64,000 nucleotides of DNA, taken from contig JABVXV010000265.1 of NCBI GenBank assembly GCA_013365325.1, forward strand, positions 1-64,000, in the 5' to 3' direction. Source of the stretch: Dipetalonema caudispina (lineage: Eukaryota; Nematoda; Chromadorea; Rhabditida; Onchocercidae). The notes under the pieces are model-generated. The model was not told where the DNA came from. It saw only the letters and a list, made by a program, of their open reading frames with translations, and made no database searches. A program made the translations under genes and the position numbers. This document shows, piece by piece, positions 13,401 through 27,100 of this stretch. How positions within the stretch are numbered: the first letter of the stretch is position 1; the number at the start of each line of letters is the position of its first letter.

Positions 13401-14021
13401 AAATAGTATAAAATAAAAATGAAAAATGAAGATATTTGCACAAGAAAAATACATACAAATGTTTTCAATATTGTCATTTGAATAATCATATTACATGTAA
13501 ATTTTAAAATGAAAAAAAAGAAATATTCAAATGAAAAACCAATAATTCCTATACAATCAGTTGATAAGATCTATAATTAAGAGATTATGAAAATCATCTA
13601 ATCAATTATCTACTGTGTCATATGTCAAATATAAATTTTCTAGGTTTATAAGTAAAAGATGAATGAAATGTTTATCAGATCTAACTTGCCTCTAATAGTA
13701 TATCATCACATTAGTTACTGTTTTAAACGAAAGAAATTTTTTTAAGAAAAAAAATATTGATAAAAATTGATATAATTAAAGATTGATAAAAATGATAATT
13801 CTTATCATAAGATGGAAAAATGAACGAACCATCAAATAGATTTCATTGATAAAAATATCTGATAATTTTCTTTCTAATCTTAATAGTATCCTCTTGTTAG
13901 TTTTAGTTGAAATAAAAAGTATATAAATAGACAATCATCAAAACTATCATAAATTTTAGTGTCCTAATTATGCAAATAAATCTAATCTCTTTAATTATTA
14001 AAGAGAAATTTCAAACAATAT

Positions 14022-14075
14022 ACACACACAGACAGACAGACAGACACACACACACACACAGACACACACACACAC
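14022..14075. repeat. (CA)n/(CAGA)n compound microsatellite
   Basis: AC dinucleotides are interrupted by a CAGA tetramer block (14031-14044) and a second single GACA step. Confidence 0.95.
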
Positions 14076-14210
14076 GTACAAAAAAAGGCACAAATTGTAG
14101 AACTGAGAAAATTGGACAATATCGAACTGAATATAAAGTTAAGGCAAATCTATTGTAAGGCAAATAAACAATAGATAATTGAATGATATGTAATGAAAAG
14201 AAGAGGAAAA

Positions 14211-14235
<25 letters not shown>
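14211..14235. repeat. (GA)n microsatellite
   Basis: Twelve GA units end in GGGAAA, within a purine-rich strand. Confidence 0.9.
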
Positions 14236-14241
<6 letters not shown>

Positions 14242-14882
14242 GAGATGAAGGAAGAGAAAAATGTGATAAAATTATGGGACCTTTTTTGGAAGAGAAAGAA
14301 AAAGATTTAAATATATGTAACAATTTTTGGAAATTATTTGAAAAAATTGTAAAAATTATGACTTCATAGATATCACTCTGTTAATTGAGTGAATTTAACG
14401 ATGATTTTACTCATACAGGTATGTCAGTAACTTTCATAATTGCAAGTGATATCCAATAAATTCACAAATATTTGATCGTAAATTTCAAATTTTGTTTGTG
14501 GAACAACAAAAATCTATTTCAGTGACTCATAATTCATATTCAAATTCACAAACTAAAGTCATCTCAATACTGCCAAAAGTTTATAAGAGGGAAATTTGAG
14601 AAAGAAAAAGAAAAAGTTTATTTTGCTTGTTTTAATTCGTATTTTTTTTTCTTTTTTTTTTTTTTTTAAATAACTAAAGAACACAAGAATCATCAATTTT
14701 TTTCTGTTTGTAAATTGAAATTTAAAAATGAGTGAAAAAAAGGATAAATATATATATATATAGTTAAGTTAGAATGAATAACAGTATGATGATATTTAGT
14801 CTTTTTCATCATCACAACAAAAAAAAAAAAAAAAAACCAATCCTGCAACAATCTTGCCATATCTATTTTCTTTTTATGATTT

Positions 14883-14888
14883 TTTATT
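14883..14888 (-). terminator. candidate Notch poly(A) signal
   Basis: TTTATT on the plus strand gives AATAAA on the minus strand, about 225 bases past the Notch stop at 15114. This distance is normal for a nematode 3' UTR, but such hexamers are common in this AT-rich DNA. Confidence 0.35.
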
Positions 14889-15113
14889 AAAAATGAAATA
14901 CGTCTAATAGAATAAGGGATATGTTTATAGAAATAAGTAAGAAAAAAAAAATGTTTAGGAAAAAACTAAAAGATGAAACCCGAATCGCGAACAAATATGT
15001 AACATCGAAAGGGGAACATAAAAATGTGTTAACAATGAAAACCGGAAATATATGCCGGAAATTTTCAATTAAAAATTATTTCATCCCCATAAAATGCAGA
15101 TAATCGTTTGGAA

Positions 15114-18100
15114 CTATACATTATAATAAGCAGTAGGTGGTTGCTGTACATGAGGCATATGTGATTGAGAATATGAAGGCCTTAATGTCCTCTGATCATA
15201 AGCAAAGGGTAACATTCCTGTACCGTAAAATAAACCATCCTCATATTGTTGATGGGATGATTGATTAACCGAAAATTTCGATGGTAACCAACCAGCTTGC
15301 ATTGCTGTTACCTGAAAGAAAATATCCGATTAATGTTAAACGCTAATTATCATCATCTAATATACGTAAGGTAATATCCTTTTGACATTCTTTTGTAAAC
15401 ATGTATTTTATTCCTTTAATGTCTAAGTGATACCGGATTATGTGACCGGTACCAAATAATAATGACTTTTTCAAGAAGTTACAAGAACATAAATTAGCTT
15501 ACTAAGTAATTTCAATAAAACCGGATGATGACATATACTGCTAGAATAGCTAAATTAATTTTTTTTGAAGCAAAGAATCGTAAATATTTAAAAAAAAAAA
15601 ATCTTTTGTTTCTTTTTTTTTATTCTTTTTATTGAAAAACTAAACGATGATTGAAAACGGACCATTTGTGGTGGACTACATCCAATACCATTATGATGAT
15701 CGGAATATGGTGACAACATAACAGATGATGACTGAAGTACAGTATTTTCCGGATGTCCAGCAGTAGGTTGAGTTACCGTGGTTCCACGTACTGCTGTTGT
15801 TCCCCCGTGAACTGCTGCTGTTGTATCATGTGGTGATGGTGTGGTAGAATAGTTGGAACCATCAGAATTCGGTGGAGTAAGTGGATTTGCTGCAGTTGCT
15901 GATTGCGCTGTTACTGCTGCTACTGCCGAAGGATAAGCTGGTGATGAATTCTTTTTAATCACTGGCCTCTGTAAGATTAATTTGTGAATTTTAAATTGAA
16001 TTTTTCAAATTTCAATCCAATATCAAATTTAAATTTCACCGAGCATTTATAGAAAATAAATTATCCAAACGAAAAAAATTTAGTAATAAAAAAAAAAGCT
16101 AAAACAAAAGAAAACAAAAATTACTGTTGTTTTTTTAAATGATTTCTTAAAACGTTGATGCGCTGAAAGTGCCAAACTTGCAGCCATATTTGATGGTAAA
16201 ATTCTCGGAGTGGGTATTGCATCAAGATAATGGACAATATCACGGAATTCCTTCTCTGCAGCAATATCACGCGGTGATCGTTCTTTCTGATCCGTTATTT
16301 CTTTGCTAGCACCAAGATTGATCAAACATTCTACAGCATCAAGATGTCCTTCAGATGCTGCCAAAAATAATGGTGTTTGATCCTAAATTATTAAACAATT
16401 CATTATCTTCGCAATATTACTTATACTTAAAATTCGAATAAATTTTTAGTTATTTTTGTTTGAAAATTGCTAAATGTTTCAAAAATTTAGAAATAAGAGA
16501 AAATTTTTGGAGAATTCCTGAAAATACTAATATTTTATTTGATTCTATTCTTATTATTTACCAATGAATCCTGTGCATCTTTGTTAGCACCGTTATGAAT
16601 TAGAAGTCGAATTATATCTAAATTAGCATGTTGTGAAGCAAAATGTAACGCTGTTCTTCCATCATATTTCGTCAAACTTTTATCACCAGCGCATGCTACA
16701 TCCGCTTTTGCTTTCAAAAGCATTTCAGCTATTTCAGTACCCATACGTATATCAAATTTGGAACAAATAATTAGCGGTGTTCGATTATCTTCATCTAATG
16801 CATCCACCTAGAAATTATTCAAAACAATAAAGGAGAAAAAAATAAAGAATAAAAGAATGATTGATCAAGTTTTTAAGAAATTTCATTGGAATGGAAAGAT
16901 AATAAATCAATAAATGATTAGCAGTATCATTATTCCGCTGATGTTAACGAGTAACATCAATAGTATTAGAAGGAATTATCCTCCATTTAAACCCAACTAA
17001 CAAAATTTACAATTTTAAAACATCTCCAAAACTGGGGAATTCTTGAGAAGTGTTCGGATTATCAGTATAAACTTATTAAGTTTATCTAGTCATATTTGAA
17101 ATTTTCTATAGACGGAAGTTTGAAAACCGATTTACTGGGAAAAAAAAAAGAAATATTATCATTCAAATTAATCTGGTTAATCTAACGTATCACTTAAATT
17201 ATTAATTAATTATGATTTCTTAACTTATCGGATATTTATTCTGAAACGTTAATTATTTTAAATTGAATTAACTTACGTTAACTTGTCGTGTATCGAGCAA
17301 TAACTGTACGATATTCGGAATATTCACAGCAACGGCATGATGTAATGGGGTACGATCCTTCTCATCGACTAACGTTGGATCAGCTCCATTCTTCAACAGA
17401 CAATCTACTACCGTTGTTCGACCGCTCTTTACCGCAAGCATCAAAGCTGTATCTTCGCTATCATCCTGTGCATCAATTTCAGCGCCAGCTTCTAATAAAT
17501 TACGAATATCCTCACAGGATGTTTCTTCATTTTTCGCTTGATTAGATGCCGTTTGCATCATAGCCGTACGTCCATGTTTTCCACGTACGTTTACCAATAA
17601 AGGTTCTATCTGAAAGAAATTCTATGGTCAATAAAACAAGGTAATTCTATAGTTCTCAATCTTTTACTCCATCATGATTACTAAAAAATAAGGTTGACAA
17701 CTTTGACAACTTTTACTCCGTGATATGAGACTCTTGTACGTATCATTTCTATTTCATTTAAAATGATACAAACCGGTAAAGATATGGGTAATGTCGAATC
17801 AGCAGCTTCGTGTAAATGCGTCCATTGTCGTTCATCAGTACCTAAGGTTTTCGGTTTCAGAAATGATTGTGTATCTTCACCAATGTACAAATTTGGATGA
17901 GCAATACCAACGGGAACATTATCAGCACGAGAGCGTTTTGCTGTACCGTAATTACTGAACAAATATCCACTATGGATGCTGTAAGTATCCAAATTTCCAG
18001 TCGATGACTTGCCTATAAAATTTTGTAGTGTAAAGTATAAATATGTATACCATAAAATTATCAAATGATTATACCAACCGGAAAGCAATTAAATTCAAAA

Positions 18101-21100
18101 ACATTTTCCAACGGATGATTAAGATTACCAAATGCAAATGGGAAGTAAAATGTGAAGACATGGCGCAAATGTAACCATAAATAATACATCAAAATGATGA
18201 GTTTGTTCAATTATTTAACTTTTTCAAAGTCAAATTTGAAATTATGATTAAAAAAGAAATTTATAATAGATGAATAAAGGGGGAAATATAAGTCGTACAA
18301 CTTTCGGATGGTGGTGGATGCCATATACGAGCATGAAGAGTTTTCCGTTTTCGGCCTTGTTGAACCATAGAATAAGCAATCAGTATTGTTGTGACAAAAA
18401 TCAGAAAACAAATCAGTAAGGTTTGCCAAGAGATTCCTTTAGCTTGCTTGGCACTATCTAATTCAACTCGAGCTGAATGCATTGGCATACCAAGTTCCTG
18501 CAATTCCTGAAAATTGTCATCCGTAACGGAGAAACAGTTCATGCGGATAAATATATATATACAAGGTTTGCCAAGAGAATCCTTTTGCTTACTAAACATG
18601 ATCTAGGCATTAGATACGAACAAAAAAAAAAAGCTAGAATCAATAGGAATCTCCGATCTGATTATAAACTATCTTTGATAACGATATCAAATACCAATAG
18701 AACATTGTCTTTTTTATTTGGATAAGGATATGATATGATAATCGATTATAGAAAATCAGTTTTATTTGATTTATAAATGAAAACAGTGGAAAGGAAGTCT
18801 TAATTGCTCTTTTTTCTTAGCTAAATTAACGAATTTTGATGTTTAAGTTGAAATTGAACAGTAACAAATCAAATTAGCAAGATTGACCATAATTAATTCG
18901 ATGATATAATATTTCTTACCTGTTTAGCATTAGCTGCACCTAAGTAATCTACAACACTAAATAGATCCGAAAAACATTCTTCACGATCAATTTTACGACA
19001 ATATGATACGTCAACCGTAAGCATTACCATTGTACCACGTAATTGATCTGCTTAAAAAAAATGTTTACAATTTATCGGAAAATTAAGAAAGTTAAGCAAT
19101 AAACATAATACTGTATTTTCTTCAAAATAAGATTAATTTTTGTCGGAAAAAAAAAGTGCATTAGGGATTTACTTTTTTTTTAATGTTTTTTTCATTTATA
19201 TACGTACATTTAGGGAGCAATTAAAATATATTTGAGAAAAACTACCATGCTTATATTTATAATTCAATACGTTACGTCCGTCGTATGTTGCAATGGACGT
19301 ACGAATTGCGTCATCTGATTGATAACCTTAGCTAAGGTTTATTTTTTTGGGTTACAACTCATATATCATTATGATATTTTAAAAAATTTTCCGACAACAG
19401 TTTATTTTTGATAAAATACAGTTTGTTTGATTATAACACTTTGCATAATAAGTGTTAATTTCAACTTTTATGAGTAATGGTTACTTTGTGAATGTTATTG
19501 TTAGGTATAAAATGGGTATGAAATGTTAGGTATAAAATATTAGTTATAAAATGGACAGAATTTATAACTATCCTAACGAAAGTGTACTAACACACTAAGC
19601 ATTTTTAACTATATCATTATTCAATATAAGCTAATCAATAATCGATTCCTTTAAATCTTCTTTTTAATAAAAAATATTTAAAATGGATTCTTTTCGATTA
19701 ATATTTCCCAATTTTTTTTATTTCAATTCAAAATTTAAAAAATATATTTCTCTTAATATTTTAGATAATCTTAATTGTTCACTTAAAAATAAAACATAAA
19801 TTATCGATAGGCTGAATTACAATAGAATTTACTTTGTCTTTTAATTCGTTGAAAATTAGAAACAAGCATTTGACGCTTTTCTGGTGGTACATCATATAAT
19901 GATCCGATACCACCTTCTGAACTCCACGAATAAATCATTGGTTTGCCATTTATCATTCGAATATGTACAGCACCACGTAACTTCTGACTTAATGTAAAAA
20001 GAAATGTTTGCGCATTACGTAAAAATTCTTCTGGATTGATCAAAAGTATCACAATTATATTTCCAGCCAGCTGAAAATTTTTTTTTTTCATCATTTTATT
20101 TATCATAAGATTAATCCAATTTTCTATAAAGATATGAAAAAAATATTGATTTATATTGGAATTTAATTATACTAATTGGAAATTTTGCTAATTAGTGAAG
20201 TGATAATTCTAATGATGATGTTAAATAACAAACCGGTGTTTCAGCATCAAAAGAATCACAATCACCACCATCCCAACCACAACCGATAACATTACATTCT
20301 CGATCACACACTCCATCAGCATAATGTGTTGTACAGTAATCATTTTTGGGGCATTGTTCGGGAATACTATCACAGTCGAATCCATCAAATAGGCATTCCT
20401 GATTGTTGCATATCTGTAAAACAATTTAACGCAAAGAATGATGTAATGGTAATAATATTTTTAAAAAAATAAGTGAGAGGAAGAAAGATTTAAATCAGAT
20501 CATCGAAAATTGTGAAACAACTTTCAAATATATTTGAAAATTCAAAATCAAATTTAAATTTTAATTTTTTCACCCCATGATAATTTATGTTATCTTGATA
20601 GCTTACCGGATCACATTTTCCATCTCTGAAAACATGAGCACAATAACTTGATGATTCGCATTTTTCAAACGGTTTTGTACCGGCACTGCAATCTCCGTTA
20701 TCATAATTGCACGCATAATAGTTGCAAACTTGATCACATACTTCATTACTGGCCTGAAATTTAAAAATTGATTTGGAAAAAAAAAAGATCAAAAAGAGGT
20801 CAATAGTGTCATTATTACGTAATATGAGAAGTAAAATGAACGAATTAGTCAATTAAATTATCATATATTCAAATCAAATGATACCTTTGCTATGCAATCA
20901 TGCTTGGCACATAATTCATGCTCCAATAGATCAGTCACATTAAACTGTTCCAAATCGATTTGATGTTGACAATTTTTTCCGGTAAAACCACGCTGACATC
21001 GACAACGATACGAGTTAACACCATCTACGCATGTTCCACCATTCAGGCACAATCTATAACGATGGTAATAAATTTTTTGCAATCAAATTAAATTAGTTTA

Positions 21101-24100
21101 ATATTTTGTTGACATATTTGATTTCATCTTAAATTACCTATTTATTCTTATGAAAAATAACAAAATCTAAGCTGCTCTTTTTTGCAATTTGGATAGTGTA
21201 AGTATCAACATTACCTTTAATAATTTATAGATTTAACAAAATCTTACAAAGAATGTTTTAACAAAATTGCTTCATTTAAATTCAATAATTTTACAATCTT
21301 GACGAAATAATAGTGCTTTATTTCAGCAAATCTCGGGAATAATAATGGTGCTTTATATCAGTAAATCTCGATGAGGTAATATTTTCTCTTTATTCCTATC
21401 TTTATTTTCTCGATCTATCTTAGACTAAAATATTTCTCTTTGCAAACGATGAAAGCATTCAATCCTCCATCTTTTCCCTTCAATAGCTTTTTATCATATT
21501 AAATTCAATTTTTCAATCTTGATTTCAAGATTGAAAATTATCTAAATTTCAACATTGAAAAAACAATACTCATCATAGCTTCAAATTTCAAACTATCTTT
21601 TTTTTCCGCATCTAAATTTAAATCTCAGAATTAAACAAACTCATTTGTAATTTAATATAATGAATAATTTCTGATTTTTTTTCTCTATTATCAAATAATA
21701 TACCGAATAATGTGGTAATCAAATACTTCAACATCCCAAAAACAGATAATAAATAAGTTAATCCTTCCCTTGGTATTCTTTCCGGTAATTAGATGAGTAA
21801 ATATATGCTTACCCTTTCAAGTATAAATAGATCTTTTCCCTTAAATAAAATGATTTGTCTTGGTATTGTTAATCGATTAATCAATCGGTAGATTGTTGAA
21901 GGAAGAAATGGTACCATGTAAGGTCAGTGATTTTCTCAACACAATACTTGAAAATAATTCGTTGGATAAACAATGAGGTTTAGGGTGTTGTAATGTCCAC
22001 AAATTGAGCCCATAATGTGTGTTGAGTATCATTCTTCATCAGGCAGTCACGATATCTCGATGATACGGTCGAAAATGTCTCTTTCCCCTCTCACCTCACT
22101 GTTTTCCACTTTCTATTTCAGGTCGAAGATTAATTTAACTTCATGGAATACTTTCATCTATTTACCCATATTCTACAGAATTAGACCAGTATATTTATAC
22201 ATCACTTCCAGTTTTGAAGTGTGTGAAAATCTCTTTCATTCTTACTATTATGCAATTATCCGTCAACAAGTATGTAAGCACATACTTGATATTTCCTGAT
22301 CAATGCTAACCTAATTACAACGTTCCATATTCAAATTTCTGTTTAAACAAGAATCACTTCTAACCTGCTTGAGATAAAGGTAAATCGGAAATGGACTACA
22401 GTAACAGCAAGAAATTAAGCAAGAAGATTGTATCTGATTCTTATATCTTAAAATTTAACATTCTGAAATGTTATAAGCAATGTCTGCCTTGTCATATCTT
22501 CTTCTTATTTGCTTGATCCGGCAATTTGTGATCTTATCTGATTCCAGAAATAAATTTGAGATCTTAATATAAGTGAAACTAAACAGGTTTACCTTCATAA
22601 ATAAGAAGTTTAGTTGTGATCGAAAGAAAAGTAATGAACAGCGGTCATTCAAACTTAAATATCTTTTGCATTTATTCTCGAGATATTGTTCATCATTGTT
22701 AACAATCTCTTTCTCCATCTCATTCATTCATTGCTTGCATTTTTATTCTTCCTATTGAAGAGAATGAAATGATGAAAAATGATGGTTGTCGTAAAGCATT
22801 TTGAATCTGATTTAGGGCTACAAAGTATCGGGGCTATCACCGGGTCCCTGAAACCGGACAAAAGGATGATGTGCAGTCAACAGCGATGCTATATCATAAA
22901 GCAAAAGAGAAAGGAAATGCTTTGGATAGTTAACTACACATTGTGCTGTTCTTTACAATATGATAAACAAAAGATACGTATCAGATGGGACAGTCAAACA
23001 GATCACCATCTTACTTTGGTCATCAAGAATGGACAATCGTGGGAAAGCAGCTTGCATTTCAGAGATATCAAAAATATTCTCAATCCCTTCTTTCACACTC
23101 TCTTCAACATTCATTACCTCTTATACAAGCATGAAATTAATTACCTGAAATCTGAGTACCACAAAAAACTGGTATTTATGATCTGTAATCATTCTCTCAT
23201 CCTTCCTTTCTTCTCATTAATTACTCATTCTCTATTAGCTACCGCAACAACTATTCCCTTCATCAATGTGTAGTAATTATGCAATAACTTTTAGATTTTC
23301 TATAAATTAGCAACAGCTTAATGATGGGAAAAGTATTTGTTATAATTAGCAGCAATAATACCAACAAACAAAAATGAATATCTATCTATCTCATAGCTAA
23401 TATCTGATTTACATAGATAGTAAAACTGAAATACAATATTTTTTAGATTAAAAAAATATACATATATTTTTATGTATATTGTCATTTTGTGAGAAACAGA
23501 TTATTTACTGTATTCATTTCATTTAAATGCAAGTTTTTAAAAATTCCCATATTTGAATTCATTTTTCTCTTCCTTAATAAAAACTCTGAAGAACTGCAAA
23601 AGTTATAAAAGTAAAAAATTCAAAAATTATCAATTTTTTTGTCTGCAAATATTTCGAAATCCTTAAATGTTGTAATTTTCAATTATAATTCCAAACAATG
23701 AAGCTTTATCATACCCCGGTTGACAATCATCATCGTTCGTCTGACAGAATGTACCACTGAAACCTCGGCGACATACGCATTCGAAACCGTTGATATGATC
23801 GATACAGGATGCGCCATTTTCGCATGGTGACGATTCACATTCATCGATATTTGTAGCACACTGACGACCGGTAAAACCGGCCAAACATTCGCAACGGTAA
23901 CCGTTCAGTTCATCCACACAATGACCACCATTTAAACATGGATCTGATGATTGGCAAAAGCAAATAACAAGTATGATGCAGGCTTAACTGATGGTTTCGT
24001 CATTTGCCATCCCGAATTCTCCCGATAAATAATCTATTATATCAATTACCGGAAGGAAATGAACATCTTTTTTGAATATTTAATTTTGTAGAAGCTCGAT

Positions 24101-27100
24101 GAAGAAATTAGCGGAGAAGTATGCAAAAGTAATATGCCATTTCATTCAACAAGAGAATCTTTTATCGATTTCCGTTTTTCTTCCACTCTTTTTCTTTTTT
24201 TTTATGAATTGGTTCAAAAACATATTTCAAAGTCGAATATTAAACGTCATAAATCAAACTACTATAAGCATAGAATTGAAAACAAAACTGAAATATGGAA
24301 CTAAGTAGATATTAAAATTACTTAGCAGACATACTTGGTAAGCAATCATCCCGATCGTTTTCGCAATTTTTACCAGTATAACCATCTGAGCAACGACACT
24401 GATATGAGCCAAATGTATTTGTACAGGTACCACCATTGAGACAGGGATTATTTGTCGCGCAATCATCAATATCCTGGAAATTTACAAAATACTTGACAGT
24501 TATGACCTTTTTAGTAACACGATTTCATGAGAGAATAAGCCACGATGATATTGTTACCCCAAACTGATCAATTTCTAGTATCGTTAAATGGTTAAAAAAC
24601 TTACAATATCGCAATAGTATCCATCAAAACCACTGGTACAAATGCATGTATAATTCCGGTAAGTTGGCGTTGGCTTACAAATTGCGCCATTTTCGCAACG
24701 ATTTGTTCGACATGGATCTAACCTGAAATATAAGCATTTGAGTAATGTGAATTCTGAAAGAAACTTATTTCTTTTACCAATATTTGATAATTTTAGAAAA
24801 AAAAATTTTAACGTGTTTTGTTTAATGAATTAAAAAAAAAAAAAAAGAGGGGAAAAACAACAATGTTTTGCTTAGCAAATAAGAAACGCAAATGAAAATG
24901 ATAAGTAAACAATGTATGACGTTGTACAACAATCTTATTTGTTGAATAAAAACATTTTTGTTACAGAAGAAATATTCTAATTGATGTAGGATAAACTTAC
25001 TCATATTGACATCGATCACCATCATATGGTAAAGCACAATGACATGAATAGGAATTGATACCATCAATACAAATACCACCATGTAAACATGGATGATTGA
25101 TGCAATCATCGATGTTCGTTTGGCATTGTTCACCTGTATAACCGGTACTGCATGAGCATACGTATCCGGTTAAGTGATCCGTGCAAACGCCACCATGCTG
25201 ACATGGATTTGATGCGCATTCATTCATCTAAATAATTTATTCATTCTACAGTAATACTGTAAACAGATAGCAGTAACCATGCTTGAACTTCTGATTTCCT
25301 TTGTATTCTTGGCTAATTTCTCTTTTTAATTGATAAGATGAGAAATTAATGCTTACTTCTAGTTTGCAATCATGTCCATAGAAACCTAATTTGCATTCAC
25401 ATTTATAGGTAGCACCATTATTAGTTGGAATACAAATAGCATTTTGAGGACAGTTATGATATTTGCACGGATCAGATTTCTTCTCACAACGATCACCAGT
25501 AAATCCCGGTGGACAACGACATGAACCTTTCGAACAAACGCCACCATTTAAACAATCTGTTATGCTACATTCCACAAACTGTCGACGTTCACAATTTTCA
25601 CCTTCATAACCAGGTGGACATTGAAGCTCACATCTTTCTCCATGAAAACCTGGAATACATTTTTCATTGTTATTTCTTTTTTTAGAAGTCATTTTTTCCA
25701 ACAATTATACAAAATGATTGATTTGATATAGAATGACTAACCTGACATACAAACACATTTGAAGCGTGTTCCATAATCTAAACATGTACCAGAATTATGG
25801 CATGGATTAGTGGAACATTGATTCACATGAGTTTGACAATGCCAATCGGTATATCCTGGTGGACATTCACAGTGAAATGACCCGGGTGTATTCACGCAAG
25901 TACCACCATTGTAACAAACAGCATGACCCTGAAAATTTTTCAGAAAATCAACATGATGCTATCTTCATAAACATCACATTATCTACAGCTTCAATGACAT
26001 TTCGTAGAAATAATTCCGGAATTGGTAAGTGTTGAATGTGTCACCTGATTGCATTCGTTAATATCATCGGAACAATCTTCTCCGGTGTATCCTTTCGGGC
26101 ATTCACATGTATACTTCCCGCTTGATGTATCCGGTTCGCATACGGATCCAACTCGACATGGATTTGACAGACATGGATCTTCCATATGACAAAATAAACC
26201 TGTAGGAAATATAAATCCAGAAGTTAAGTAACATTATATTTTGAATTTCTTGAATCTCAAGTGATGAAACCATTTTCTCTAACTAGCGATTTTGCCCGAT
26301 CTGATGAAAAATTAATGTTCAATAGCTTACCAATACGACCGGGTGGACATTCACAGGTATATTTAGCGAGATGATCCACGCACGTGCTACCCGCTTCACA
26401 AAGTGCATCCACGCAATCATCCTTGTTTATCTCGCAATGAATACCTTCCCAACCATTTACACAAACACAATGATAACCTTCTTTTTTATTGAAACATGTT
26501 GCACCATTCTTGCATTCATGCAAACCTAACTCACATTCATCAATATCTTCCTCACAAAAATGACCTGAAATATTATTACGTCATAACGTGTAACTTTATT
26601 TAACTGAGATATTGAATTTCATGTTCATTCTGTTACGTTTACTATTATTATGAATAAACGATTTCAGATTTTACCAATTAAATTGTTGTGAATAAATATT
26701 CAGAAGTCATACAATAATAGTATGTTTTGCTATGTTAACTTTTATCATTCTTCATGAAATATTCAATTCTTCATTTTAATATTTGAATTTAAATTCTTCT
26801 TAAATCTCCTTTATTTTTTATGTTTTGTTCATATAAAATAATTTTTTGCGGAATTTTTACATTTAATTTGTTTGATTGTTTCATTCATTTATAAGTAAGT
26901 GTCAAATTATCTTCCATTTTTTCATAATTCTTCTCTTCTTCTTCTTTTCATTCTCTCTCTCTCTCTCTCATTAATAATCATTTTCTTATTTGAAAAAAAA
27001 AAAAAAGAAAAATTGAAATTTTACATTAGAAGTTTTATATGATATCGAAGCAAATTTTGAAGCATTTTTTCGGTGAACAAAAAAGATGAAGAAGAATTGA

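Larger units (their letters stand above)
9659..15113. other. spacer between secreted-protein gene and Notch 3' end
   Basis: No exon chain can be built here. The stretch holds poly-A and poly-T runs, the CA/CAGA array at 14022-14075, a GA array at 14211-14235 and many short chance frames. The 86-codon frame at 10183-10443 is noted separately. The Notch 3' UTR must occupy the top few hundred bases. Confidence 0.6.
21054..23714. other. Notch intron 15 (2.7 kb)
   Basis: Large intron between EGF exons. It contains the longest open frame of the window on the opposite strand (22779-23273, 164 codons), a duplicated 30-bp block at 21306-21370 and a perfect CGTGGGAA CSL-type octamer at 23038-23045. 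No Notch coding sequence was found in it. Confidence 0.7.

Noticed and set aside
17288..17545. 85-codon plus-strand frame over an ankyrin exon
   Set aside because: Antisense shadow of Notch exon 23.
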